From Robiginitomaculum sp. (GTDB lineage: Bacteria > Pseudomonadota > Alphaproteobacteria > Caulobacterales > Maricaulaceae): a DNA stretch of 64,000 bases. Below, in pieces: positions 1-8,498 of this stretch; position 1 is the stretch's first letter; each line of letters begins with the position of its first letter. The notes under the pieces are model-generated. The model worked only from the letters and a program-made list of their open reading frames with translations. It was not told the DNA's origin and ran no database searches. Where the stretch lies: NCBI GenBank assembly GCA_030949705.1, contig JAUZSF010000022.1:1-64000 (forward strand). Reading direction: 5' to 3'. Position numbers and translations under genes: made by a program.

Positions 1-11
1 GTGTTGTTGTA

Positions 12-1076
12 TTGAGTGTTGAAGAACGTTCTTTTCTGGAAAGTCAGGTCAGGCGGCACAAGGCACCGCGTTCACTTTCGGATCGCTGCCGGATGATCCT
101 GCTGTGCGCCGATGGGTTGCCCAGCAAGGAAGTGGCCAGCACCATGGGCGTGCATGAACATACGGTTGGCAAATGGCGGCGACGATTTGTGAGGGACCGT
201 GTGCAGGGTTTGTCGGACGAGTATCGCCCGGGCCGACCGCGCACGGTGTCTGATGCACAAGTGGCGAAGGTGATTGAGCGCACGCTGCACAGCACACCCA
301 AAGATGCCACCCACTGGTCGATCCGCTCGATGGCCAAAGAGGTCGGTCTTTCGCATACCACCATCCGGCGCATCTGGAATGCCTTTGGCCTGCAACCACA
401 TCGGCGTGAGACCTTCAAGCTCTCGACCGACCCTTTGTTTGTTGACAAGGTGCGGGACATTGTTGGTCTCTATATGTCACCGCCCAACCGGGCGATTGTG
501 CTTTGTGTAGACGAAAAGTCCCAAATTCAGGCGCTGGATCGCGAACAGCCGGTTCTGCCAATGATGCCTGGGGTGGCAGAGCGACAAACTCACACCTATA
601 TCCGCCATGGCACGACTTCCCTGTTTGCCGCCCTTGATATTGCCACCGGTGCGGTGATCGGCAAGTGCTACAAACGCCACCGCTCACAAGAATTTCTGGG
701 CTTTCTCAAACAGATTGATGAGTGTCTGCCTAAAGGACCGGACGTGCATCTGGTGATGGATAACTACGCGACCCACAAGACCAAAGAAGTCAAGGCGTGG
801 TTGGTCCGGCGGCCTCACTGGCATGTTCACTTCACGCCCACCTCCGCCTCCTGGATCAATCAGGTCGAACGCTGGTTTGCCGAGTTGAGCCGAAAGAAAC
901 TTAAACGCGGTGTTCACCGATCAACCCGCGAACTGGAAGCTGACATTCTCGCCTTCATTGAGACCCACAATGAAAACCCAAAACCATACAGATGGGTCAA
1001 ATCCGCCGATGAAATCCTTGCCTCCGTCAAACGCTTCTGCCACAAAACACAGCAAACCTTATGCACCGAACTTTAG
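12..1076 (+). mobile_element. IS630-family transposase (5' end possibly outside window)
   Basis: DDE transposase that cuts and joins the ends of its insertion sequence. The 354-residue product has an N-terminal helix-turn-helix part (about 20-75, '[19 protein letters not shown]'), a second HTH (about 100-130) and an RNase H-like catalytic core. The acidic triad is visible: Asp167 (CVDEKS), Asp250 (VMDNYATH) and Glu286 (NQVERWF), in the IS630 arrangement. The annotated start is a TTG at base 12, but the frame stays open to the window edge, so the true start may lie upstream. The gene looks intact. The right end of the element was not located; the sequence after the stop holds no terminal repeat that can be paired, because the left end is not in the window. 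Confidence 0.9.
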
Positions 1077-1299
1077 ATTCGGCGACTAGGGTGACTTCAT
1101 TCAGATGATTGATTTCACGAGAGAGTTTTTGCTTAAACAGGAAAAGGGTGCTGGAAATATGGTATATTTTCAAGGCCTTGACGTCTTTAGAGCCTCGTTC
1201 CGGTGCTTGGGAAACCGTCTGTCGAAGTCAGCCTTGCAGACCTATAAGTCTTGCTGCATTGCCTCTTCCATTCGGCATTCCCTAAAAGCATGAAATTAA

Positions 1300-1324
1300 A
1301 CCATTTGAATGAGTTTGGACCCTA
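1300..1324. repeat. Solo insertion-sequence end (IS5/IS427-like)
   Basis: The stretch ATTTGAATGAGTTTGGACC at about 1303-1321 matches, with two mismatches, the reverse complement of the sequence at about 6905-6927 that forms the 3' end and terminus of the IS5-type remnant. Here no transposase reading frame accompanies it. It touches the stop codon of the neighbouring peroxidase gene. I infer a leftover element end; bases 1077-1300 hold no gene I can support. Confidence 0.4.
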
Positions 1325-3934
1325 GCGTTTGTTGAACGGGTCGGCAAAGCGGCTGTCTGTCAAAAAGCCGGTATCGGTCAGCGTTTTTAGAAACGCCACC
1401 AATGCCGCCTTTTCTTCGGCAGTCATGTTCATGCGTCGTGGCGGGCCGCCGGGGCCACCTTGGCGTAAATGCACCGACAAATTGGGGTGATCCTGAATGC
1501 CCGAATTGTAAAATTCGACCACTTCTTCCAGGGTGGAGAACCGGCCATCGTGCATATAGGGGCCTCGTACGGCGATATTGCGCAATGAAGGCGCCTTAAA
1601 GGTACCATTACCAGAGCCTTGATCTGCATCGGTATTGGCATCCAGTCCGTTATTCTCGGCAACGCTGAGAATTTGGGTGGTGGTGCCATGGCAGGCGGTA
1701 CAGCCCAAAGACTGCACGCCCGAGCCGGGGGAGGGCATAAAGAGGCGCTTGCCCAGCAATTCCTGCGCGGTAAAGGTGCCGACAAAATCCGGATTATCGA
1801 CGGTACCGTTGATATAGGCCTGATCAAATTTGGAGTTGGTGGAGACCAGCGAGCGCACAAATTGCGCCAAGGCTTTGGAAATACGATCTGCGGTGATGGT
1901 GGCATCGCCAAAGGCGTTGGTGAAAAGCCCAGGATAAAAGTCTACCGCCTGCAGTTTTGGCAAGAGCTGGCCGAGCGTCATGCCCATTTCCACACCATCC
2001 TGAATGGGCATCAATACCTGGTCTTCCAGAGTGGCCGCCCGTTCGTCCCAGAAAAAGGCCCCGGGAGCATAAAAGCGCGCATTGGTCAGCCCCATGGAAT
2101 GGCGGCCCGTATGACCACCGGCAAACCCAGTGCTCAGCACATCAGGGTCGGAAAAGCCGATGGATTGCTCATGACAGGAAGAACACGAAATGGTGTCATT
2201 TATGCTCAGGCGCTTATCATAAAACAATACCCGTCCCAGTGTCGCTCCCGCATTGGTCACCGGATTGCCAACCGGGGTATTGTCCTCGTTTAGCGGATAG
2301 CGATTGTTCATGGCGCCCATGCCGCCACCTGGATTATTAGGGGCCGTGGTGAAATGCGCTGGTAAATTGGCCGCAATGGCTTCATAATCAACGGTGGTTG
2401 TGGGCAGGGCCGGTGTGCCCTGCAAGGTGCGCAGTGCCACCGAGGTTGAACCGCGTATTATGACCCCGTTTTGCTTGAAAGTGATGTTGATGCGGTTTGC
2501 CGCCGGATCGTAGGGCCATACGGTATTCGAACTGGTGAAGAAGGCAAAGGACGGTGTGTCCCCGGTCCCAATGGTCAGGCTGATTTGGGCAGCAGGTGCC
2601 GACAGACAGGTGCCATCGGCCGGGTCGGTCTGGCATACCAGCAAATTAACCGGCAGAGCCGCCGAAGCGCTGGAACTGGCCGAAACTACAATATCTCCCG
2701 TCGCCCCGACGTTGGTAGTGGCCACCACAAAGGCACCATCCTTGGCCCGGTCAATCATATCCACCACACCGGCGGTGGTATTCAGACCGACCGCAGAGCC
2801 AGTTTCACTAATGGCAATTATATCTGGTACATCGGTGTCAGAAGCCGAGAAAAACAGAGTGTTCAGGCCGGAAATAATCACCGCAGACTGGCGATTGGAA
2901 CAGGAAAATTCGATCGGTAGCTCCAGGCCGGGATCCTGGGCTGTACTGGCCGTAAAGGAGAGTACATAGCTCTGTGCTGCTTTTCCGGCGATGGTAACGG
3001 TCTGGTCCTGAACGCCGACAGGCAGGTTTGCCGCGTCGGTTTCCTGAAAGTGAAAGGTGCCAGCCGGGGTTGAACCATTCATCACCAAGCCACAATCCAG
3101 CGCATCACTGGCCCCGGGATTGATAATCGTGGCATAGGCAGTGGCCGCAACGCCGGTTTTGACCGAGCGCGAAGTGGGCAGGATTGCCGCGGCTAGGGCC
3201 AGGTTGTCATCAGCGGCCAGAGGGCGGGCAACAGAAAAGGTAACACCGCTGGCGGCAAAGGCCGGATCATTATCCGGGGTTTGTACTTTTCTGGTAGCGA
3301 CCAGGGTAATGGCTTCCTGGCCTTGCTCGGCCCGAAGTTGATTAATTTTTCCAAGCAGATATTGCACGCGGGCGGCGCTGGCCAGCCCATACCGACCCTC
3401 AAAATCCGGGGTGATCCAGGCGACTACCGGACCGGCAGAGTATTGCAAGGCCTTCGCCGTCAGGGTTTGCACCTCTACACGGCCAGGTAAAAGAGAGACG
3501 GCATTGGCCTCTAGCAAAACCGGCCCGGATTTTGCCTCGCTGTGGATGATGTGGGTAGTGTTTCCGTTTCTGGACCATTCGCCAAAGGCCTGTCCGGCCT
3601 GGATCACCAGGTCCAGCATGTCCTTGCCATCGGCGGAAGTCGCCCGCAGCACCATACCACCAAGATGGGGGTGGGTAATGGCCGTAATTTGCATGATTTG
3701 GCTAATCCCTGTTGGGGTCTGAACCTGTACATATTGACCAGCTTTCAGGGTTAACTGCATTGCTGAAAATACCAGGGCTGTGGGGGAGGCTTGCTCGTCC
3801 GTGGTGGCGGTCATCGTCCACAAGGAGGGCACCGAAGAAGGGGCGCTAATGGCGGGCTGTATGCTGGCAAAGCATAGCGTGATGGCCGCCATTGTGGTAA
3901 TGGCACAGCTTTCTCGTAAGCTTTTTCTGGTCAT
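1322..3934 (-). CDS. Secreted dihaem cytochrome c peroxidase / MauG-family protein with large N-terminal module
   Basis: Periplasmic dihaem enzyme of the bacterial cytochrome c peroxidase/MauG superfamily (870 residues). A signal peptide ends near residue 30 (IQPAISA). The C-terminal ~330 residues are the enzyme: haem-binding CSSCH near residue 581, CTACH near residue 743, and family motifs 'GRVLFYDKRLS', 'FFWDERA', 'RGPYMHDGRFSTLEEVV'. The N-terminal ~540 residues are rich in Ala, Thr, Ser and Val, look like extracellular beta-sandwich repeats, and have no place in classical peroxidases of about 350 residues. Whether it reduces peroxide or oxidises a protein or small substrate cannot be told. 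The gene stands alone; a perfect AT palindrome lies 88 bp upstream (4022-4035). Confidence 0.85.
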   Translation of the reverse strand: MTRKSLRESCAITTMAAITLCFASIQPAISAPSSVPSLWTMTATTDEQASPTALVFSAMQLTLKAGQYVQVQTPTGISQIMQITAITHPHLGGMVLRATSADGKDMLDLVIQAGQAFGEWSRNGNTTHIIHSEAKSGPVLLEANAVSLLPGRVEVQTLTAKALQYSAGPVVAWITPDFEGRYGLASAARVQYLLGKINQLRAEQGQEAITLVATRKVQTPDNDPAFAASGVTFSVARPLAADDNLALAAAILPTSRSVKTGVAATAYATIINPGASDALDCGLVMNGSTPAGTFHFQETDAANLPVGVQDQTVTIAGKAAQSYVLSFTASTAQDPGLELPIEFSCSNRQSAVIISGLNTLFFSASDTDVPDIIAISETGSAVGLNTTAGVVDMIDRAKDGAFVVATTNVGATGDIVVSASSSASAALPVNLLVCQTDPADGTCLSAPAAQISLTIGTGDTPSFAFFTSSNTVWPYDPAANRINITFKQNGVIIRGSTSVALRTLQGTPALPTTTVDYEAIAANLPAHFTTAPNNPGGGMGAMNNRYPLNEDNTPVGNPVTNAGATLGRVLFYDKRLSINDTISCSSCHEQSIGFSDPDVLSTGFAGGHTGRHSMGLTNARFYAPGAFFWDERAATLEDQVLMPIQDGVEMGMTLGQLLPKLQAVDFYPGLFTNAFGDATITADRISKALAQFVRSLVSTNSKFDQAYINGTVDNPDFVGTFTAQELLGKRLFMPSPGSGVQSLGCTACHGTTTQILSVAENNGLDANTDADQGSGNGTFKAPSLRNIAVRGPYMHDGRFSTLEEVVEFYNSGIQDHPNLSVHLRQGGPGGPPRRMNMTAEEKAALVAFLKTLTDTGFLTDSRFADPFNKR

Positions 3935-4021
3935 TTCTGGCCCCTTTCAATGTGTGGGAAAGTTTAAGTTGAATGCGCACAGGCAGTGCGGTCAACGGTT
4001 GAATAATGCCCAACTGGCTGC

Positions 4022-4035
4022 CTAATATATATTAG
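4022..4035. promoter_or_regulatory. Perfect AT-rich palindrome upstream of dihaem peroxidase (candidate operator)
   Basis: CTAATATATATTAG is a perfect 14-bp palindrome 88 bp before the peroxidase start. Its 12-bp core TAATATATATTA is repeated exactly at 45363-45374, upstream of the SQR-like gene, at nearly the same distance. Inference: shared repressor or activator site. AT-rich palindromes of this size also occur by chance, so the call rests on the shared core and spacing. Confidence 0.4.
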
Positions 4036-4099
4036 AGATAACTTATATTACTAAAAGCTAATGTACGTCAACGTTTTTTATAGCCATTAAAAAGGGGGG

Positions 4100-5441
4100 C
4101 TATAGCCGATCAAAAACTGACCCCATACGCGGACTGAACAGGCGATCATAGGTCTTCATCAGGAATGCATCGGTCATGCCGGCAATGTGATCGCAAATAA
4201 TACGTACATCTTTGCCGGATCTCTCAAATACAGTGTAGGCATCGCGTGGTAAAAAGGCTTTTGGCTCTGACGCAAAGGTTTCAAATACGGCCACCACCAT
4301 AGTTTGACCTTTGAATTCAAGATGTTGAACGTTTGGACTTTTGATGACGCTGGTGAAAATAAAGTCTTTTAAAGCCTTGAGAAAACGTGCCGGTCCATCA
4401 TGCATGCTGGCCTGATACCGCAATAATGGCTCATCCATGCTTTTGTTTTCCACAATCCGGGCATTGTTGATGAAAAAGCCGACCATGCGACTGATTGTAT
4501 GCTTGCGCGTATTTCCATCGGCAAAAAGCTGTTCGACAAACCGGTCATAGATATTATTGCCATATTGATCGGGATATTTTTCTTTCAGGAAATCCAGAAA
4601 GGCGCCACAGGCTGCATCACCCACTGCCCTTTTGAAAAGTTCCTGATCAATCAGACCCAGCGCTATGGCGTCTTCAAAGTCATGCACCCCATAGGAAATA
4701 TCATCGGCCAGATCCATGATACTGCAATCAAAGGATTTGTACCGCGCACGGCTGTGCTGGCCCTTTTTGGCGCTGGGGGTGCAAAAGGTCTTGCGCTCTT
4801 TGGCACTAAGGGGGGCCAGTATCCAATCCACCACCTCCTGTTCGGTATCCAGATAGCATTTTGGTGGTTTGGATTGATCCCGATCAATCAGGCGAACCAC
4901 GCTTGGCCCGTCCAAAAGGCGGGGGGGCGCGCGACGGGTTATGGGCTTTTGAGAACGGGATCGGGTATTTTAATATCCCTAACAGGGCCCGGCGGGTCAG
5001 GTCGGCCCCTTCATTGCCAGACATTTTTTCCAGCCGAGCCAAAATACGCAGGGTCTGACCATTGCCTTCGAAGCCGCCATGGTCGCGCATGCAATAATTC
5101 AGCGCCACCTCACCCCCATGACCAAAGGGGGGATGGCCCAGATCATGGGTATAGCCCAATACCTGAATCAGGCTGTCTTCGGGCAGGTGGTTAAACACGG
5201 GCTGGTCCTGATTATCCTGTCTGAACTGACGCACCAGGCTGGTGGCAATCTGCGCAACCTCCAAAGAATGGGTCAGGCGGTTGCGGTAAAAATCACTATC
5301 CCCAAGGTTCAAAATCTGGGTTTTGCCCTGCAAACGCCGAAAAGAGCCCGAATGGATAATGCGGGCATAGTCTACATCAAAGGCGGTGCGGGCATCGTCT
5401 TTGGGCTGAATCCATTCACTTCTGCGCGCCATCCAATGCAT
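4100..5441 (-). CDS. dgt: Deoxyguanosinetriphosphate triphosphohydrolase (dGTPase), frameshifted
   Basis: HD-domain enzyme that hydrolyses dGTP (or other dNTPs) to the nucleoside and triphosphate. The N-terminal part (5441 to 4884) carries 'SGSFRRLQGKTQ', 'NRLTHSLEVAQIA' and the metal motif 'THDLGHPPFGHGGE'; the C-terminal part (from about 4915 to 4100) carries 'DLADDISYGVHDFEDA'. The two lie in different frames, joined at a run of seven G (4921-4927). Reading six G instead gives one continuous protein of roughly 445 residues, a normal length. I take this as a sequencing insertion, not a dead gene. The start ATG at 5441 could also be the in-frame Met three codons in. It is transcribed away from the tRNA-Leu. 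Confidence 0.88.
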
Positions 5442-5645
5442 GATAGTTATCCTTGTTCAATACGGTGGCGTGCCCATAATAGACCAGAAATAGCCTTATT
5501 ATGGAAAGGCGACAAACAAGGAAAGCATGAAATGCAAAAGGGTTATGGGAGTGATGCTCTGCTGGAATTGCAAATTGTTTTGGTATGGAGGAGATGGTCA
5601 GCCGCCACCCCTTTTCGTTTAGGCCATGGCACTGGATAGAAAGAT

Positions 5646-5732
5646 TGGTGCGGCCGAGAAGACTCGAACTTCCACGGGTTTTACCCCACAGCGACCTCAA
5701 CGCTGCGCGTCTACCAATTCCGCCACGGCCGC
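5646..5732 (-). tRNA. tRNA-Leu (anticodon GAG)
   Basis: The minus strand folds as a class II tRNA: acceptor stem GCGGCCG/CGGCCGC, discriminator A, encoded CCA (plus-strand TGG at 5646-5648), D-arm with TGGTAGACGCGC, anticodon loop TTGAGGT giving GAG, a long variable arm and the T-arm GTTCGAGTC. The features fit tRNA-Leu. Confidence 0.95.
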
Positions 5733-5809
5733 ACACTCTTCGGTAGGTGCGCGGAGGTACCAAACTTGATGATACTTGTGAAGCGCAAAGTGCAGGATGT
5801 TATATTTTA

Positions 5810-6127
5810 TTAGGCGGCGGCTGCTTCAAAATCATAAACGTGTGCCGCCTCGGTAATGCTGATGGAAACCTTTTCATCCTGAATAATGATTTCACCGCGT
5901 GCGATGGGGTGATTGTTGGCCAATATCCAGACCTCATCATTTTCCCCAACTTCCAGCGGAATCACGGCTCCCCGGCCCATGCGCAAGAGCTGCTGCATTG
6001 GCAGTATCGACCGCCCCAGAATCACAGAAATATCTATTTCGACTGCTTCTAGCTGACTCACCTGAACCCCATTTACCAATTGACGCAATACTCGTTTAAT
6101 GGAGTTTGGCGCCAATGCCTTTCCCAT
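5810..6127 (-). CDS. fliN: FliN-type flagellar motor switch protein (orphan)
   Basis: Small 105-residue protein of the FliN/SpoA (surface presentation of antigens) family. Residues about 25-95 form the SpoA domain, with 'AVEIDISVILGRSILPMQQLLRMGRGAVIPLE', 'ILANNHPIARGEIII' and 'SISITE' (shown in parts). In flagellate bacteria FliN builds the C-ring with FliM and controls rotation direction and export. Here there is no other flagellar gene within the window: it lies between a tRNA-Leu and divergent lipB. It could serve a flagellum encoded elsewhere or be a retained paralogue. The ATG at 6127 is the only good start. Confidence 0.85.
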   Translation of the reverse strand: MGKALAPNSIKRVLRQLVNGVQVSQLEAVEIDISVILGRSILPMQQLLRMGRGAVIPLEVGENDEVWILANNHPIARGEIIIQDEKVSISITEAAHVYDFEAAAA

Positions 6128-6173
6128 GCGTTAAAGCGGCACATTTTTGATGAAAAAAAATTAAAAAATACCT

Positions 6174-6881
6174 TTGCTCTCATTGGCCGCCCCGGACGGT
6201 GCAGTGGTGGAATGGTGCGTTTCCAAAGATTTAGTACCCTATAATCAGGCCGTTGCCATGATGGAGGCCCGGGTGGCCGCCATTCACAAGGGGGAAGCGT
6301 TCGAACAGGTCTGGCTGTTGGAACATCCGCCGCTCTATAGCGCCGGCACTAGCGCCAATCCAAAAGATTTGAAAGATCCAGATCGCTTTCCGGTTTATCC
6401 CACGGGCCGCGGTGGGCAATATACCTATCACGGACCGGGCCAGCGCGTGGCCTATGTGATGCTGGATCTTAGCCGGCGCGGGCGTGATGTGCGCGCCTTT
6501 GTGCGGGCGCTGGAGGCGTGGATTATTCTGACCCTGGCCGATCTTGGGGTGACGGGCGATGTGCGCGATGACCGCATTGGCGTCTGGGTGGAGAGCCAAG
6601 ATAATGGCCGTTCGCGGGAAGACAAAATTGCCGCTATTGGCATTCGTCTTCGCCGGTGGGTCAGCTTTCACGGCATTTCGTTGAATGTGAATCCGGATTT
6701 GTCGCATTTTGACGGCATTGTGCCGTGTGGCATCACCGAACACGGGGTAACCAGTCTTGAGCATTTAGGAATTCAGTATTCAATGAAAAATGTAGATGAG
6801 GCTTTACGCCATCAATTTGAGCACATTTTCGGGAAAACGCTGTATGGTAATTCGCTCAGTAATCGGAAAATCATAATTTAG
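6174..6881 (+). CDS. lipB: Octanoyltransferase LipB
   Basis: Transfers octanoate from acyl carrier protein to the lipoyl domains of 2-oxoacid dehydrogenases and GcvH, the first step of lipoate synthesis; lipA (28827-29802) does the second. The product is 235 residues. Visible motifs are '[21 protein letters not shown]' (in part), the catalytic lysine Lys151 ([13 protein letters not shown]) and the catalytic cysteine Cys185 (VPCGIT), so the active-site dyad is present. The first possible start is TTG at 6174; a GTG about 10 codons later (VEWCVSKD) would also fit family N-termini. Divergent from fliN. Confidence 0.93.
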   Translation: MLSLAAPDGAVVEWCVSKDLVPYNQAVAMMEARVAAIHKGEAFEQVWLLEHPPLYSAGTSANPKDLKDPDRFPVYPTGRGGQYTYHGPGQRVAYVMLDLSRRGRDVRAFVRALEAWIILTLADLGVTGDVRDDRIGVWVESQDNGRSREDKIAAIGIRLRRWVSFHGISLNVNPDLSHFDGIVPCGITEHGVTSLEHLGIQYSMKNVDEALRHQFEHIFGKTLYGNSLSNRKIII

Positions 6882-6902
6882 AGTGTGGACTAAATCCACT
6901 TT

Positions 6903-7190
6903 AGTTTAGGGTTCAGACTCATTCAAATCCAGAAGCAAATGAGTGCTGCAAGGCATAGTCCAGCCATGTAGTTTTGAGCAAATTTGTCATAACGTGTAGC
7001 AATGTGCCTGAAGTCCTTGAGGCGACCAAACATTCTTTCAACGACATTGCGACCTTTGTATCGAACGGCATCAAAGGCATGGGGTAGCTTGCGGTTCTTC
7101 TTGTTTGGAATCACCGGAAGGATGCGCCGACGTAACAGCCGGGCACGCCAATGGTCAGCATCGTAGGCCTTGTCTGCAAGCAGGTATCAT
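6903..7190 (-). pseudogene. Truncated IS5-type transposase remnant with its terminal repeat
   Basis: The minus strand encodes only the C-terminal ~88 residues of an IS5/IS427-like DDE transposase: 'LLADKAYDADHWRARLL', 'IPNKKNRK', 'RNVVERMFGRLKDFRHIATRYDK' (part) and the ending 'LICFWI'. The 5' part of the gene is missing beyond about 7190. Just past the stop, at about 6905-6927, is the element end ATGAGTCTGAACCCTAA (minus strand), similar to the solo end near 1303. The remnant cannot be functional. Confidence 0.85.
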
Positions 7191-7217
7191 GTCAAATGAA
7201 AATCCCATCATCACCCT

Positions 7218-8498
7218 TTATGCCGAGGCCGGAAAAACCGGCCAATAATCAGTGATTTTGCCATCTTCAAAAATGGCAATATCGCCAAATTGCAGGAATA
7301 CTGCCTCACTCTGATGAGGCCGAAAGAATACAAAATCATCTGCCGCAATTTCCAGCTTTGAGCCGCCATTGAGCATTTCCTGATTTGATGAACGGCCAAA
7401 TGTTGAGTTGTAGCTCAGGCCGGGTGGGTCCACTGGCTCAGCGAGCCAGTGGCCACCATAAGTAAACACTGTTTTGCTGGTATTGGGATTCCACAGGCGG
7501 GTTGCTGAGGTGGCAAATTCAAGGCCAGGGATTCGGGTGGAAGGTAGGGCCTTAATAACGGGGGTGGCAATGAAACTTGAAGCTTGATGAGGCTCCAAAA
7601 GATCGGTGTCGAAATGGGTTGGTTTGACCAGGCATGACCCGGCTGAGACCTCATTGGCAAGACTGGTATCCTTATAATAGCGATATGTCGGACTACCTGC
7701 AGCATTGCGCGTAATCCCAGCCATCGTTTTGGCGTCAAAGACAAGCGCGGCTTGATCAAGCGCATCGCGGTAGCGTCGCCATGCATCGGCTTTTGCTCTG
7801 TCTCGCCAGCCAAGTACAGAGGGGAGCACAGGGAGGTGCGGCTCATATCCCATATAACCTGCAAACCGAAGCGCGCTTGAACTGTTGATTGCGTTCAATA
7901 CCGAATTCAATTCAGCGCCCGGTTCGAAACCACCGCGATGCAGGCCAACGTCCAGTTCGAGATTGATAGCAAATGTGCGGCCAAGCGCTTTGGCAAGATC
8001 AGCATATTGTTGCAATCGCCTTGGTGTATCGATCAACCATTGAACGCGATCTGCCGAGCCTGAAAATTCTGTGGGTAGTGTTTTAAAGTAGTTCTTCACA
8101 GCCGTGATTGGCAGGGGTTTCCCAAGAAGCTGGCTTGTCTGCGGCATTGCCACGCTCAAGGTTGACAGCATGGGCTGATTAAATGTCATCAGGCGATCTG
8201 TGCCGGAACGGGCCCGGATATGCTGGATTAAATCAAGGGAGGGCAGTGATTTTGTCACGATCCGGTAGCCCATGCCCTTAGGCAAATGCCCAACCAATGT
8301 ATCAATATTATGGTTTAAGCGTTTGCGGTCAATCACCAAGGTTGGTGTGGCAATGCCGGCTTCAATCAGAGCGTTTTGCATGGACAGAAAATATGTGGCA
8401 CGCGGTCCGCTCTGATCATGGGGCTTGTTCAAGAGCGTTACCGTTCCTAAAATACCAGTACCTCCCAAAAGGAGGGTGCGACGAGAAAGATTAGCCAT
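7218..8498 (-). CDS. Tat-exported PLP enzyme of the alanine racemase / D-threonine aldolase fold
   Basis: Predicted PLP-dependent enzyme (426 residues) with the alanine-racemase-type TIM barrel used by D-threonine aldolases, D-serine dehydratases and related amino-acid deaminases. Visible: N-terminal twin-arginine signal 'SRRTLLLGG' followed by a hydrophobic stretch; 'PTLVIDRKRLNHNI' and 'YRIVTKSLPS', where the lysine is the likely PLP Schiff-base residue; 'INLELDVGLHRGG'; and the C-terminal 'FFRPHQSEA', resembling the metal/substrate site of the family. The substrate is unknown. I chose ATG 8498, preceded by GGGGAGAA on the minus strand; an earlier in-frame start at 8525 would overlap the upstream gene more. 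It overlaps the FAD oxidase stop by eight bases, so the two are translationally coupled. Confidence 0.8.
   Translation of the reverse strand: MANLSRRTLLLGGTGILGTVTLLNKPHDQSGPRATYFLSMQNALIEAGIATPTLVIDRKRLNHNIDTLVGHLPKGMGYRIVTKSLPSLDLIQHIRARSGTDRLMTFNQPMLSTLSVAMPQTSQLLGKPLPITAVKNYFKTLPTEFSGSADRVQWLIDTPRRLQQYADLAKALGRTFAINLELDVGLHRGGFEPGAELNSVLNAINSSSALRFAGYMGYEPHLPVLPSVLGWRDRAKADAWRRYRDALDQAALVFDAKTMAGITRNAAGSPTYRYYKDTSLANEVSAGSCLVKPTHFDTDLLEPHQASSFIATPVIKALPSTRIPGLEFATSATRLWNPNTSKTVFTYGGHWLAEPVDPPGLSYNSTFGRSSNQEMLNGGSKLEIAADDFVFFRPHQSEAVFLQFGDIAIFEDGKITDYWPVFPASA

Noticed and set aside
1105-1293. A 62-residue frame after the transposase
   Set aside because: No similarity or start signal; lies between a transposase gene and a loose IS end.
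5416-5763. A 115-residue leftward frame through tRNA-Leu
   Set aside because: The protein part 'GRGGIGRRAALRS' is the translated tRNA itself; no ribosome site or family support.
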